Positions 20,501 to 32,300 of a stretch of DNA of 64,000 nucleotides are shown here, piece after piece (within the stretch, counting starts at the first letter, position 1; the number at the start of each line of letters is the position of its first letter). Origin of the DNA: Luidia sarsii (lineage: Eukaryota > Echinodermata > Asteroidea > Paxillosida > Luidiidae); the NCBI GenBank assembly GCA_949987565.1, contig OX465116.1, positions 2,081,726 through 2,145,725 of the forward strand, given 5' to 3'. Both the position numbers and the translations under genes were made by a program. Under the pieces are notes generated by a model that searched no databases, was not told where the DNA came from, and was given only the letters and a program-made list of their open reading frames with translations.

Positions 20501-21739
20501 ATTGGCACTAAAATAATCCCGCCGTTAAGGGGTTAAGTACTTTAACAATAATTGTGAAACTGTCTCTCTCGGTCTCTCTCCGTCTTGCAGGACCTGGAAA
20601 AGAAGATGGAGGAGGAGAAGATCCGTACGGAGAACATTCTGAGTGGAAACCCACTGATGGGAAACTCCAACAAGAGTGACTTCAAGGTGTCCAAAAGGTG
20701 AACAACCTTTCCCAATCATAAACCATCAACTGAAAAAACCCAGCAACCATTACATAGACATCTTAACACATATCCACCTGACTGCTCATAGCACATAAAC
20801 AGTGTTCCTGGCGATGCCCCTTTGTTTAAAGTTTAAACAAAATGTGCATTACAAGAGAAAATTGTCATTGGCAGCTTTTCCCAAAATTAAAACCCAAACA
20901 AACTATATACCAGTATGAAATTTAAATGTACTTTATTATACCAGAAAATCTAAAATATACACCATATCAACAGAGCAGTGAATTGGATAACGTCATTTTC
21001 ACAAACTTTATGCAGATTGTTTTTTTTAAGAGGGGCAATTCCACAGTAACTTGCGTTACACGTAGAGTGACTTTGGCATACTCCTTGGTCAATAATTCTT
21101 GAAGGACTCCAATAGACCGATTCCACAACCATTGTTTACCTGCCAACACTTGACTTCTAGGTAGTAGGTATTTTTTCATCTCATTTGGCACAGAGCAGCG
21201 ATGGAAATGTACAAAAAAGAATGTGGACAATATGATAGACTTCTTTGCTCATTTCCACTCCTCTTTTGAACCAAATGAGATGCAAAACTACCCACTATAA
21301 GTCATTTGATGGCATGTAAACATGTAATTGGTCTATTGACAAATGTGTTAATGGAATTAGTAAGTATACCTCCTAAGAATTCTTGAAAGGCATGCAAATA
21401 TGCAAAAATCGTTAACTTACGTTACGAAAATCTATTTCTGTGGAATAGCTTGAGTCTTACATTTGGCTGTCCACTTGGAAGTCTGTACCCTCTGTAAGTG
21501 GACCTTCATTTGGACCCGGAAGCACAATGCAATAGGACTATACCACAGCCAGAATCTCTTCCCTCTATGTCCTCCATTTCTGAACATCTCGTCCCCCGAC
21601 CTTTGCTCCCAGGTGGGACGACGACGTCGTTTTCAAGAACTGCGCCCGCGGCGAGGACGACAAGAAGGAAAAGCCGTTCATCAACGACACCCTGCGATCG
21701 GAATTCCACAAGCGCTTCATGGACAAGTACATCCACTGA
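17516..21739 (+). CDS. CWC15: Spliceosome-associated protein CWC15 homolog (complete, 228 aa)
   Basis: Cwf15/Cwc15 is a small component of the PRP19-related complex of the activated spliceosome. Exons: 17516-17649 ([19 protein letters not shown], then [17 protein letters not shown]), 18617-18729, 19273-19385 ([20 protein letters not shown]), 19877-19969 (acidic run, then [15 protein letters not shown]), 20591-20697 ([10 protein letters not shown]), 21613-21739 ([35 protein letters not shown]). All six phases agree and give 229 codons including stop; human CWC15 is 229 aa. Order of features: conserved N-terminal block, Arg/Glu-rich helix, Ser-rich linker, Asp-rich stretch, coiled-coil-like KK/EE region, conserved C-terminal WDDDVVFKN block. 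The starting ATG opens the family-conserved MTTAARPTF. Two different 31-bp minisatellites fill introns 1 and 2. Confidence 0.97.
17815..18495. repeat. 31-bp minisatellite arranged as two inverted arms, CWC15 intron 1
   Basis: Left arm (17815-18205): about 12 units of CCCAGTCAACTCGGTCCGTG plus ACCAACTCAGT, period 31 bp. A short unique spacer (about 18206-18236) follows. The right arm (18237-18495) consists of the reverse complement: GGGACCGAGTTGGTTAGGGA and, near 18418-18470, GACCGAGTTGACTGGGACC. The transcript can fold into a long hairpin. Confidence 0.9.
18800..19222. repeat. 31-bp minisatellite, CWC15 intron 2
   Basis: Diverged units start near 18800. Homogeneous units from 18960 to 19215 read CTGTCCACTTGGGATTTCTT plus CACCTTAAGGC, period 31 bp. 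It stops about 50 bp before the acceptor of exon 3. Its sequence is unrelated to the 31-bp array in intron 1. Confidence 0.92.
20055..20290. repeat. TGTGGTA-rich dispersed repeat, copy 2, CWC15 intron 4
   Basis: It contains GGCATTGAAACCACTACTTA, CCTGTGGCATGTTGTGGTAT, GACCTGCACCC and CATGACATACCACAATGG. The motif order is the same as at 9550-9710. Confidence 0.6.
20290..20538 (+). mobile_element. Degenerate TTAA-flanked MITE, copy D
   Basis: It shares TTGACAAAAGCCACGGAG, TGTGCCAC, CTCTGATTGTTTAGCGAGCT and a final ATCCCGCCGTTAAGGGGTTAA with the better copies at 50391-51043 and 27510-27885. Within it, AAATGGCACTGTGCCGGCCA followed by TTGGCACTAAAAT matches the sequence flanking the 18-bp minisatellite at 32187-32752. 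Confidence 0.6.
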
Positions 21740-21917
21740 CGTCCAGAGGGATACTTATTTGCTTACCAGAATGGAGATCGGAAGATTTTTTTAAAAGATA
21801 TGTTTTGTTTGATAAGGAGGGTGCGTTCGAGTAGCTTATTCCCCTTTAATAGTTGAAGTCACTTGTGAGAGCACTTTGCGAAGCCATCATGTGATACTAG
21901 GTGTCTGCGCTGTAGAC

Positions 21918-22046
21918 GATTTCACCAAATCCGTCGTAACTTATGATCAATCGCAAGGTGATGAGCGATGCCCAGAAACCCACGTGGTGTGTCACCACTA
22001 ACGATGGGTTATCCATTGAGTTACGATGCATCACAAGGCTTTGTCA
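21918..22046 (-). mobile_element. GATTTCAC inverted-repeat element, copy 2
   Basis: GATTTCACCAAATCCGTCGT, then AACTTATGATCAATCGCAAG, GATGAGCGATG and GAGTTACGATGCATCACAAG. This is the copy 1 order in reverse orientation. It lies about 180 bp after the CWC15 stop and may be in the 3' UTR. Confidence 0.65.
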
Positions 22047-22135
22047 ACTGGTTTCAATCACCATGACCCCTAGCTGGTTAGCGGGTCTCCGGTGGCTGCC
22101 CTGGGGCAATGACATCATTACGAAGGTCTCAGGGT

Positions 22136-22195
22136 CCATACATCGTCAACACAAGGGTCAACACAAGGGTCAACACAAGGGTCAACACAAGCGTG
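22136..22195. repeat. Short 12-bp tandem repeat
   Basis: Four to five copies of AACACAAGGGTC follow the CWC15 3' region. Confidence 0.85.
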
Positions 22196-22597
22196 GCTGA
22201 GAATCAGCTGTTCGCAGATTTATCAATATCATATTTGTCAGTTTGCGAAACGAGGTTCATGAAAAGCGTTGTGTTTTCACAAAAAGTATTCGGTGTGAAG
22301 ATCATCGTATACAATTGACAAACATAAAATTACCTGAGCATCATCATTAATGTTAAGTCGCAAGAACCTTTAATCCCAGAATGACAAGTGAAAACGCTGT
22401 GTTGTTTGAATCGTCTCGTCTTGTGGCTGTAAACTGTATGCTACTCGAACGCGCGCGGAGACAGAGGAAGATTAACAATCTGGTTCCGGGTTGTGTGTAT
22501 ATTTGTACATGTGTAGGTGGAGACCGAGAGGCAGTGTACAGACACAGGGGTCTGCCACGGGAGACCATTTCCTTAAAGCATTTTGAGTTTGGCTTAA

Positions 22598-23225
22598 CCA
22601 CTTCGCGCCGGGACCTCTGAATTGAGAGTGCCGGTGGTGCTGCTATGATGCATCAGGCCCTTTAAATACAGACTTTAGTATTGTCCAGATTTTAAACAAA
22701 GACTCGTCAGTCTCCCACAAGACAATATGTGGCATGACAAATGAGAGCATTAGTGTATGATCGAGGGATAGCATGATGACGCATTTAGTACCATGGGATG
22801 ATGGCATGCTGGCATGTCCCACAGCCAGGTGGTCACCAGACAGGCAGTGGGAATCCATCCATGCCTTCACTGCAAATTCCACACTCGGTCGGGACCAACC
22901 GCCTCAAAGATTTGTCCACATAGAAAGGTGGCTGGTCTGTGTGTGGTCAAAGTGCATCCTGCATACAGGCACTACTCGTATACATGGTACCCAAGCACTA
23001 CGCCTCACTTCAACAGTCAACACATACAATGGCACCTTTTTTGGTTCAGGCTGAAAATCACTAGACAAAAGATACCAGGTTGGACTAGTTGTACACATAG
23101 TGCTCTTTTTATTGATTGGTTTATATCTATCAAGTACGTGGAAGTGAGTTTTGAAAAAGGCACATGATCAAGAAAAATCTGTGTAGTGATCATAGGCACT
23201 TGAAAATTCAGCCGTTGTGAAGTGG
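22598..23225 (+). mobile_element. TTAA-flanked MITE, copy B (628 bp)
   Basis: TTAA (22594-22597) precedes CCACTTCGCGCCGGGACCTC. The right end is GCCGTTGTGAAGTGG, followed by TTTC (decayed TTAA). Internal blocks AACAAAGACTCGTC and CTCGGTCGGGACCAACC with AAAGATTTG match copies A and C. Its orientation is opposite to copy A. No ORF. Confidence 0.72.
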
Positions 23226-23276
23226 TTTCAGATTGGAAGAAGGTTACCCATTGTGAATTGTGAGCGAAAACATCTA

Positions 23277-23322
23277 AAAATTTAGTGGGCCTGACGTTTC
23301 GATCCTAGCAGGACCTTTTTCA
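23277..23322 (-). mobile_element. GGTCCTGCTAGGATCGAAACGTC-type repeat fragment
   Basis: On the minus strand this reads CTTTGAAAAAGGTCCTGCTA, GGATCGAAACGTCAGGCCCA, CTAAATTTTTAG. Relatives lie at 8117, 14810 (minus), 29950, 30764, 31878 and 55340 (plus). Confidence 0.7.
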
Positions 23323-24456
23323 AAGCACTGACGTATAAAATCTAGACGGGTGTTTCCACTGTTATGACTACCAAGATTGCACTGTAATGATGCCTTTGGA
23401 GAAGGGCTGTATAAAGTAATAGAAAATAAACAAGCCGCGTACAAAAGGGTCACAGGCTGTATTGCATTTTCTATCCTGGTTGTTCAGAATTGGGGCGTTT
23501 CACTGCTGGTGTGAGAATTGGCTGACCAAAGGGAATCGGTAGGGATTTCTTCCTGCCACAAGAATAGCTTGATCACAGTACACTTGAACATCACAAACAG
23601 CTTAGTACACAAATATACCCACTACCCATCCTTCTGTGTAGTATGTAAACTGCTCTACACCAACATAATAAGCACTGACGTATTATTGCAAATTTTCAAA
23701 TATCAACTTTCACCGGTTTGATTCGTGTTGTACAATTGCTGTTGAAGGCACAGTTGCAAAATCTTGCTGGTCTGGATGGATTTGCCTTCCCTAATAAAAT
23801 TTTTAAATTTGTGATTCATTTTAACAGGCTGTTTATAAAAACTTTCACTATTTTTTTCCCCCTGGATTTTACACAAGAAACACCAAGGATACATCCTCCA
23901 AATGATTCACTTTGAAAACTTCATTGTAATCATTATTTCGGCACTTAAAAAAAATACATGTACTTCTCTTTCATTTTTCGTTCATATTTTAATAATATTT
24001 CAGTCTCAGTCACCCAGCAGATATTCTACTACTCCCAATAATTGAAAGAATATTACATCCAAATTCATATTAGGCACGATTAGTTAAAATATGGAGTTTT
24101 GTTTTAGTATTGTATCTAGTATTAATTCTTAGATTATCCAAACACGCATAAAGCCACTACAACTGCAGTAAACCTACTTACCAATCTTTGTAAGTGGTTT
24201 TCCTGTCAAGAAAAAATAGAGAGCTATCAATAATCTGAAGTTTAACCGAACCAGGCTTGAAAAATTTATGAACCCATGCCCCTTATTCAAAGTACGGTAC
24301 TAGCACTGAACCATCCAATCCTTAGATGGCATTCTTCCTTAATAATTGTGCATTATCTTTGCTGGAGAAAGTGGTAGGGGAGCTAATCAGAAGCATTCAA
24401 CCATTGTACTATAGGCTACCTTCAGTTTTCTTTCATGGAACCTGACAGGAGATTTC

Positions 24457-24822
24457 AATTGTACACAACATTGGTAAGATCGAAAAACAGAAATGTTCAC
24501 AGATTTACTTGAAACGTATACAGTTTGAAGATGGTTATATAGTAGAAACCTCTCACTGAAATATTTCTGCCTAAAATGTTGTATTTTGGGAGAAATGAAT
24601 AAAAGAAATAGTTTACGTCTCACCGAGATCCCTATTTTACGGAACAGTACGGCGTTGAATGCTGCATTTTCGCGAAACAAATGAAGCAGTTTTCACGATT
24701 TTCTCGAGACTCGGTTGGCGGAAATTTTCACAGGTGTGCTATTTCATGCAAATGTTGGATCAGACAACATATGGATGCTATTCTTATGACCTCGACCAAT
24801 GTTGTGTAGGGGCTTTAAAAGC
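24457..24822. mobile_element. ATACAACATTGG inverted-repeat element, copy C
   Basis: The left end is TTGTACACAACATTGGTAAG and the right end ACCAATGTTGTGTAGGGGCT followed by TTAAAAG. The length of 366 bp agrees with copy A. It lies in the spacer between the convergent CWC15 and PLP-enzyme genes. Confidence 0.7.
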
Positions 24823-25004
24823 TTGCACAGTCTTCCACCAATACATGTACATAATTAAAATATCATAATTAAAATAACCATTAACCAGGATTACATCCAC
24901 TTTTCCATAAAATGCCAACAAGTACTTGTTTTCTGGCTATCATTCTAAGCACCAATTTCAAGGAATACAATTATGGGTTTGTTTATTTCTTCCGACTTTT
25001 CCAC

Positions 25005-28000
25005 TCAAAGTTCCGGGACCTTGTCCTCTTCAATCCAGCTGTCCACTTGGTTGGCCGCCCCTTTGGCCTGCACAAGCTCCTCCATGCGCCCCTCGAACAC
25101 ACTGAAGATGCCCCCTGACCAAAGAAGAAACAGATGGTTGAGACATAGGAGGCATGAAACAACAAGAAGTGTAGGGACAGTTGGCAGGGCACCCAGGCAA
25201 GTTGGCAGAGCACCCATGCCAGTTGGCAGGGCACCCGGGCCAGTTGGCAGGGCACCCGGGCCAGTTGGCAGGGCACCCAGGCCAGTTGGCAGGGCACCCG
25301 GGCCAGTTGGCAGGGCACCCAGACCAGTTGACAGGGCACCCAGACCAGTTGGCAAGGCACCCGGGCCAGTTGGCAGGGCACCCATGCCAGTTGGCAGGGC
25401 ACCCATGCCAGTTGGCAAGGCACCCAGGCCAGTTGGCAGGGCACCCGGGCCAGTTGGCAAGGCACCCAGGCCAGTTGGCAGGGCACCCAGGCCAGTTGAC
25501 AGGGCACCCAGGCCAGTTGGCAGGGCACCCAGGCCAGTTGACAGGGCACCCGGGCCAGTTGGCAGGGCACCCAGGCCAGTTGGCAGGGCACCCAGGCCAG
25601 TTGACAGGGCACCCGGGCCAGTTGGCAGGGCAAACACATCTTGGACATTTTCACAAATCATTTTCAAAACGAAACAAACGCACCTCAAGACAGAGGTCAG
25701 CATTTCTCCATGTTGTAAACCTCATTGACCACACTATCACAAGAACTCACTGAAACTTTGCACTGAAAGATGGGCAACACAATGTTTCAAACACCGTTAC
25801 TAACTGTCAAAGCACTGCATTCGAAATGCATCTACATGTAACTCTGCTGCTGCATAGAGTGATTTGCCAGTTTGTGTAGTAAACGCAAACCACATACAGT
25901 GTACACTGTACATGTACTACAGGCAGGCTGCCTCACAGTAGTGGCCTACATGTCCAGTGGTACTCTGCTTTGGACTGTACCTGTGTGTATGAACAGGACC
26001 TTCTTGCCCTTGAAGGTCTCAGGTTTCTGGTTCATCAGCTTGATCAGATAGAAGGCTGCCTTGCCGGTGTACACAGGGTCCAGGATGATGCCCGTTGCCG
26101 CTGCGACCTCATGGATGAACTCTGCCGGCACAACAAACAAATCAGCATGCAGGGATCTGGAATGAGCTTTTTGTTTTACTGAAAGGCAGAGTTACAGGTG
26201 GCTATAGAATGAGCTTGCTTACTTAGGGGCAGCATTTTGGTAAGATGTGACAAATAGCTATATAGAATGAGCTTGATTACATGGGAGCGAAGTTAAAATG
26301 GAGCAGGTGGCTGTAGAATGGGCTTGTTAACTTGGGGGCAGAATTTTGGTAAGATGTGACAAATAGCTATATAGAATGAGCTTGATTACATGGGAGCGAT
26401 GTTAAAATGGAGCAGGTGGCTCTAGAACGGGCTTGTTAACTTGGGGGCAGAATTTGGGTAAGATGTGACAAATAGCTATATAGAATGAGCTTGATTACAT
26501 CATGGGGGCGAAGTTAAAATGGGGCAGGTGGCTGTAGAATGGGCTTGTTAACTTGGGGGCAGAATTTTGGTAAGATGTGACAAATAGCTATAGAATGAGC
26601 TTGATTACATGGGAGCGAAGTTAAAATGGAGCAGGTGGCTGTAGAATAGGCTTGTTAACTTGGGGACTGAATTTTCATAAGATGTGACAAATAGCTATGG
26701 AATGAGACTGATTACATCATGAGGGTGAAGTTAAAATGCAGCAGGTGGCTCTAGAATGGGCGGTGAACACTAGAGGTGATGGCAACAGAATGCAGACAGC
26801 TATAGAATTAACTTATGAGCCAAGTTCCGACAGAGCAGATAATAATAGCAATAGAATGAACTTGTTGATTTAACACTATCTGCTAAGCACTGTTACTGCA
26901 TCCTGATCCCTAAAAAACTTAGATTCTCACTTCCTGACATTCCCCCTCTTGTCTTGCACACATTTTGATACATAATATGTACATGTACATGTATGTATGT
27001 ACCTATGATAGGTATCTGGTGATACACAGTACATGTCAATTAGTATGCGTAGGTCAGAACAATTGCATATATATTTGTGTACAATTTTCAACAGTCAGAC
27101 AGTGGCTGCATTTCTTTATGAATAATGGTCATGAATTGTTGCACTGATTTCATGCTACTGTATAATTCTGAGAGAAACTAATAAAAGTTTGGAATAAAAA
27201 AAAACATAAGCAATAAAAACAATAAAAAACATAAGCAATACAATCAATAAAAAAACATTTGCAATAAAAACCTTGAAAACATAAGGACATAAAAAAAGTG
27301 CTGGCTTTTTGTAGGGACTGGGGAAGTTGAGTTTAAGCTCTACACATACAATTAAATCAGAACTGAATAATTTCTCATGTGGGAAACCTTACCCTAAATT
27401 TTACACGGCAGTTTCCTCGTGTTTTTATACTTTTGTTGAAATTATGAAAATATAAAAAAAAATGCACAAAATACTCATTATCAATTAATAATTAGCTATT
27501 TAAAAAAACTCCACCCACATTCTTCACCGCAATCTGTACGCTCGGTTGGGGCCAACCAACTCGAAGATTTGACTGCCTAGAGTGGAGGCTAGTCTGCGGT
27601 CAGGGATCGTCCATACCGTACACGCACGCACACACACAAGTCCATTACGCTCCATTCACGACGCACAATGGGCCCTTTTTCGAACAGATTATCTCTTGAC
27701 AAAAGCCACAATGATGTCCGAATTGTGCCAGGTTTTACTCTCTTGTACCCATGGTATACCCGTATCGATTTATTTCAAAGAAGTATATTGTTCCAATTGT
27801 TTTAGCAAGATTTAAAAATGATGAATTGTTCAAAAAAAAACCTTTAGCGGTCATGGGCGCTGTAAAATCACCCGGCGCAAAGTGGTTAAGGGAAGGGATA
27901 TGGTATGATGAAACAGATAGCTACACAATGAACTTAATAACTTAGTGGGACAGAACAAAATGGCTACAGAATGAGGAACTTCATCTAAGGGCAGAGCTAG

Positions 28001-29307
28001 GATAAGGATAGCTAGTTTAATTCAGAGCAGCAGTACAACAGAGCAAAATGTCTACAGAATGAGATTGTTTCAATGGCAACGGAGCTGACAGCAATAGAAT
28101 GAACTTATTTCATTGAGGGGGAGGGCTGCCACAGAGCAGAAGGCTACAGAATGAGCCGGCAGACCAAAAAAAACGTGCAGCCCAAGTCATGTACACATCT
28201 TTCAACTCAGTGAACTCTGTGTTCAAGTCCCCAAGTCAACCAGAGTCTGCCCCAAGCACCCCTGGATAGACTCCTCACCGAGTTCCTCCTTGGTGGATAG
28301 GCTGTACCCCCTCCCCACTGCGCCCTCGTGGATCACGGACAGGTCGGCCGCCTGCACCCCTGGGTGCTTGCTGGACCATCCCAGCCCCTTCAGCATCCTC
28401 TCTATCTCCCCTTGGAAGAACGAGACACTGTCTCCAACAGCCAGACCATGGATTCTATAAAGAGAGAGAGGGGAGAGTGAGAGAAAGAAAGAGAGAGAAG
28501 GGGGGGGGGAGTGAGAGAGACAGAGAGGGAGGGGAGGGAGGGAGTGAGAGAGAATTGGAGACAGACAGACAGAGAGGGGAAGAGGAGGGAGCGAGTGAGA
28601 GAGAGGGAGAGGAGGGAGGGAGTGAGAGAGACAAAGAGAGGAGGGAGTGAGAGACAAAGGGAGACAGACAGACAGACAGACAGAGAGGGGAGTAAGGAGT
28701 GAGTGAGAGAGAGGGAGAGGAGGGGAGTGAGAGAAGCAGAGAGGGAGGGAGGGAGTGAGTGAGAGAGAAATGGAGACAGACAGACAGAGAGGGGAAGAGG
28801 AGGGAGCGAGTGAGAGAGAGGGAGAGGAGGGAGGGAGTGAGAGAGACAAAGAGAGGAGGGAGTGAGAGACAAAGGGAGACAGACAGACAGACAGACAGAG
28901 AGGAGAGTAAGGAGTGAGTGAGAGAGAGGGAGAGGAGGGGAGTGAGAGAAGCAGAGAGGGAGGGAGGGAGTGAGTGAGAGAGAAATGGAGACAGACAGAC
29001 AGAGAGGGGAAGAGGAGGGAGCGAGTGAGAGAGAGGGAGAGGAGGGAGGGAGTGAGAGAGACAAAGAGAGGAGGGAGTGAGAGACAAAGGGAGACAGACA
29101 GACAGACAGACAGAGAGGAGAGTAAGGAGTGAGTGAGAGAGAGGGAGAGGAGGGGAGTGAGAGAAGCAAAGAGGGAGGGGAGGGAAGGAGTGAGAGAGAA
29201 ATGGAGACAGACAGACAGAGAGGGGAAGAGGAGGGAGCGAGTGAGAGAGAGGGAGAGGAGGGAGGGAGTGAGAGAGACAAAGAGAGGAGGGATTGAGAGA
29301 CAAAGGG

Positions 29308-29338
<31 letters not shown>

Positions 29339-32300
29339 GAGGGGAGGAAGGAGTGAGTGAGTGAGAGAGAGGGAGAGGAGGGGAGTGAGAGAGGCAGAGA
29401 GGGAGATGAGGTAGGGAGTGAGAGAGAAAGGGAGACATAGAGAGGAGAGGTGAACAGCAGCGAGGGACGGACAGAGAGAGAGACAGACAAAGATAGAGAC
29501 AGAGAGGAGAAGGAGAGAAAAGAGAGACAGCGACAGAAAGGAGGGCAAGAGAAAGAGAGAGAGAGATGGAGGGGGGAGAGACAGATCAATACTTTAGCCA
29601 GGTTTGAAATGCCAGTAGAGTGCAGCCATATTAGTTTCATTCAAGAGGTCCACTGCTTACTTGAGTTGGGAGTCTGTCAGGTAGTTAGACATGCCCAGTC
29701 CTCCCACTGTTCCACCACTCCCGACAGCCACTGCCAAATCTGTGAACTTTTCGTGTACTCCCTGCAAAAACAAAAATTGATTGATTGTAACAAATAAGAA
29801 TGACAAAGACAAGTCCAGGAGCGCAGTATGCTTGATGCATTGCCCGATTGCCTGCTGGAAAAAAATAAAGGCCGCTTAGGCGAGATTCGAACCTGCAACT
29901 CATTATTGCTAGTGCAGGGGATCTTTTTGTATCTGTTATCTTAAATAACGTCAGGCCCACTAAATTTTTGTTATCTTAAATCTTAAAAAACAAACATGTT
30001 GCGGGATTGGGGGTCTTCATCAAAGTTGAAACGTGGGAGTCTTTTTTTCAAAAACGGAGTGCAATTTTTTTCAAAAACGGAGTGCAATTTTTTTCAAAAA
30101 CGGAGTGCATTTTTTTTCAAGTGCAATTTTGAAAAACGGAGTGCAATATTCACAACCAAAAGCCTATTCCTCACATTTTTTCATGCCTTTAAACTTTTTA
30201 ACGGATGAAAGAAACAAAGAGACAGTTTCAAAGACAGGGTTTCGGAGACAGGTCCCAAAGCAATCGGTCTTCCGCAAGACAGAGCCAGACTGGAGCCACC
30301 GGCTACCTGCTCGCGAAGCTCCTGGAAAGCTTGAACGTAGCCAAAGATGCCGATGGAGTTTGAGCCTCCGCAGGGAATGAAGTAAGCACTTTCATCCTTC
30401 TCCTCCCTGTTCCAACGTGAGAAAGGACAAGGGAACAGACAAGAGTACTGATCACCCGGTTGCAATTCTAAACACTGGCTGGTGGCTGGCCACCGAACAA
30501 CGACAACCTGGGCCGCCTGGAAATGTGTACTAATGTGGCCAGCAGAATCGTTTACAGAGAGACTGAGTGAGCTTTCATTGCTTGGTGCAGGCGAGCTGTC
30601 TAGTGTTTCCTCCAGAGAGGGGCAAACCTCAGATTTCAGAAGACCGGAAAGTAATCTGCTTTTCACACTAATCCCGTAGTTAGTACAAAAACAGTTGCAA
30701 ACTGCTCACTGACTAAAATGATTGCAGGTCATTTTAGTAAAGAAATCTCCAAAGAAGGACCTCCCTTTGCCTTTGACAAAGGTCCTGCTAGGATCGAAAT
30801 GTCAAGCCCTCTAACTTTTGAGATTTAATCACAGAGTTGTACATGGGTATGATCCGAGTAGCCTGTTCACACTTCACGATTCTAGGGAGGTGAGTTGAGA
30901 GCAGTTGCCAAGTGTTAGAAATGTTTACACCAGTTGAAAAAGAGCTTACATTTTAACCCATGTAAATGTGCATCTTGTCTATGATGCAACATGTGGGCAC
31001 CATAGTTAACGGGCCGAACAGTCATGGTCGAACCATTTCTTGGCTGTGACCTTTGCATGGTGTCACCGCAAACCACCCTTGACTCACTTAACCCCCCCCC
31101 CCACACATATGAATGGCCTGAAATCTCAAAGCTAGTCAAAACCAATTCTTTGCCAATTTTTTCAATTTCTTCAAAAGATCCCAGTCAGTTTAGCCTTTGT
31201 TTGTTTGACATTAATTTAAAAAGCTGCAACCCCTTTGTGCGATCCTTGAGCTGCTGTAACCAGGTTTACAACGATTAGTTGTTTGCATCTGAATGTGGGG
31301 GCGTGATCCCTACAGGTATACAGCCGTTAATGGTTGCTTCTGACTGGCACCCCCACCCAGGCAAAGACTAGTTGACTACTTGGGAAGGCCACCATCTAAG
31401 GGTTGGATAGCTCATCAGATGGAAGAGCCATGATAGGTTAATCCAGAGGTCTCGGGTTTAAGTCCCGGTCCAGTCAAAGTTTTCTTTGCCATTTTTTTGC
31501 CAATCTGAAACCGATTGCCAGTAACTGCCAGGAACGGACACCCCAAGGTGTGCAGATGGCTGGAGTCTTCACCTTAGTTTCTGGGCAAGTTTGTCGGCTC
31601 GGCGCTGGATGTCGCCGCCGTACGTGCACTCCTCGGGCAGGAGGTGGAGCCGTGTCCCGACCAGACGGTCCAGCAGAACGTTGCCCTTGGCGGGCACCTT
31701 CTCAGGGTCCTGCCGAGCACAGAAAAAGCCACTGCATGATACCAGCATATCCTTCTTTAATCCCTGTCCACGCGGACAATAAAACTAATCCCAGAGTTAG
31801 TACAAAAACAGCTGCAAACTGCTCACTGACTAAAATGATTGCAGCTCATTTTAGTAATTAAATCTCCAAAGAAGGACCTCCCTTTGCCTTTGACAAAGGT
31901 CCTGCTAGGATCGAAATGTCAAGCCCTCTAACTTTTGAGATTTAATCGCAGAGTTGTACATGGGTACGATCCGAGTACCGGTAGCCTGTTCACACTTCAC
32001 GAATTTAACACCGGGTCTACCTGTGTAAAGCGCTCGACCGGTATTGAAACTAACCCAGCTTGGGAGGTGAATTGAGAGCAGTTGGCCAGTGTCAGAAATG
32101 ATCACCAGAACGATATCTAAGCTGGCTTTATTTATAATATATATTCTGCTGATATACTGGTCTCTGATTGTTTACTCAGTTTGGGAAATGGCACAGCCAT
32201 GGCCATTGGCACAGCGATGGCCATTGGCACAGCGATGGCCATTGGCACAGCCATGGCCATTGGCACAGCCATGGCCATTGGCACAGCCATGGCCATTGGC

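Noticed and set aside
28223..29548. Minus-strand 441-codon frame rich in SLSLTHSLPP
   Set aside because: Only its end (28279-28454) is a real exon; the rest is GA/CT array.
31420..31475. True tRNA gene
   Set aside because: A- and B-box-like motifs are present, but acceptor and anticodon stems do not pair. SINE-like origin fits better.
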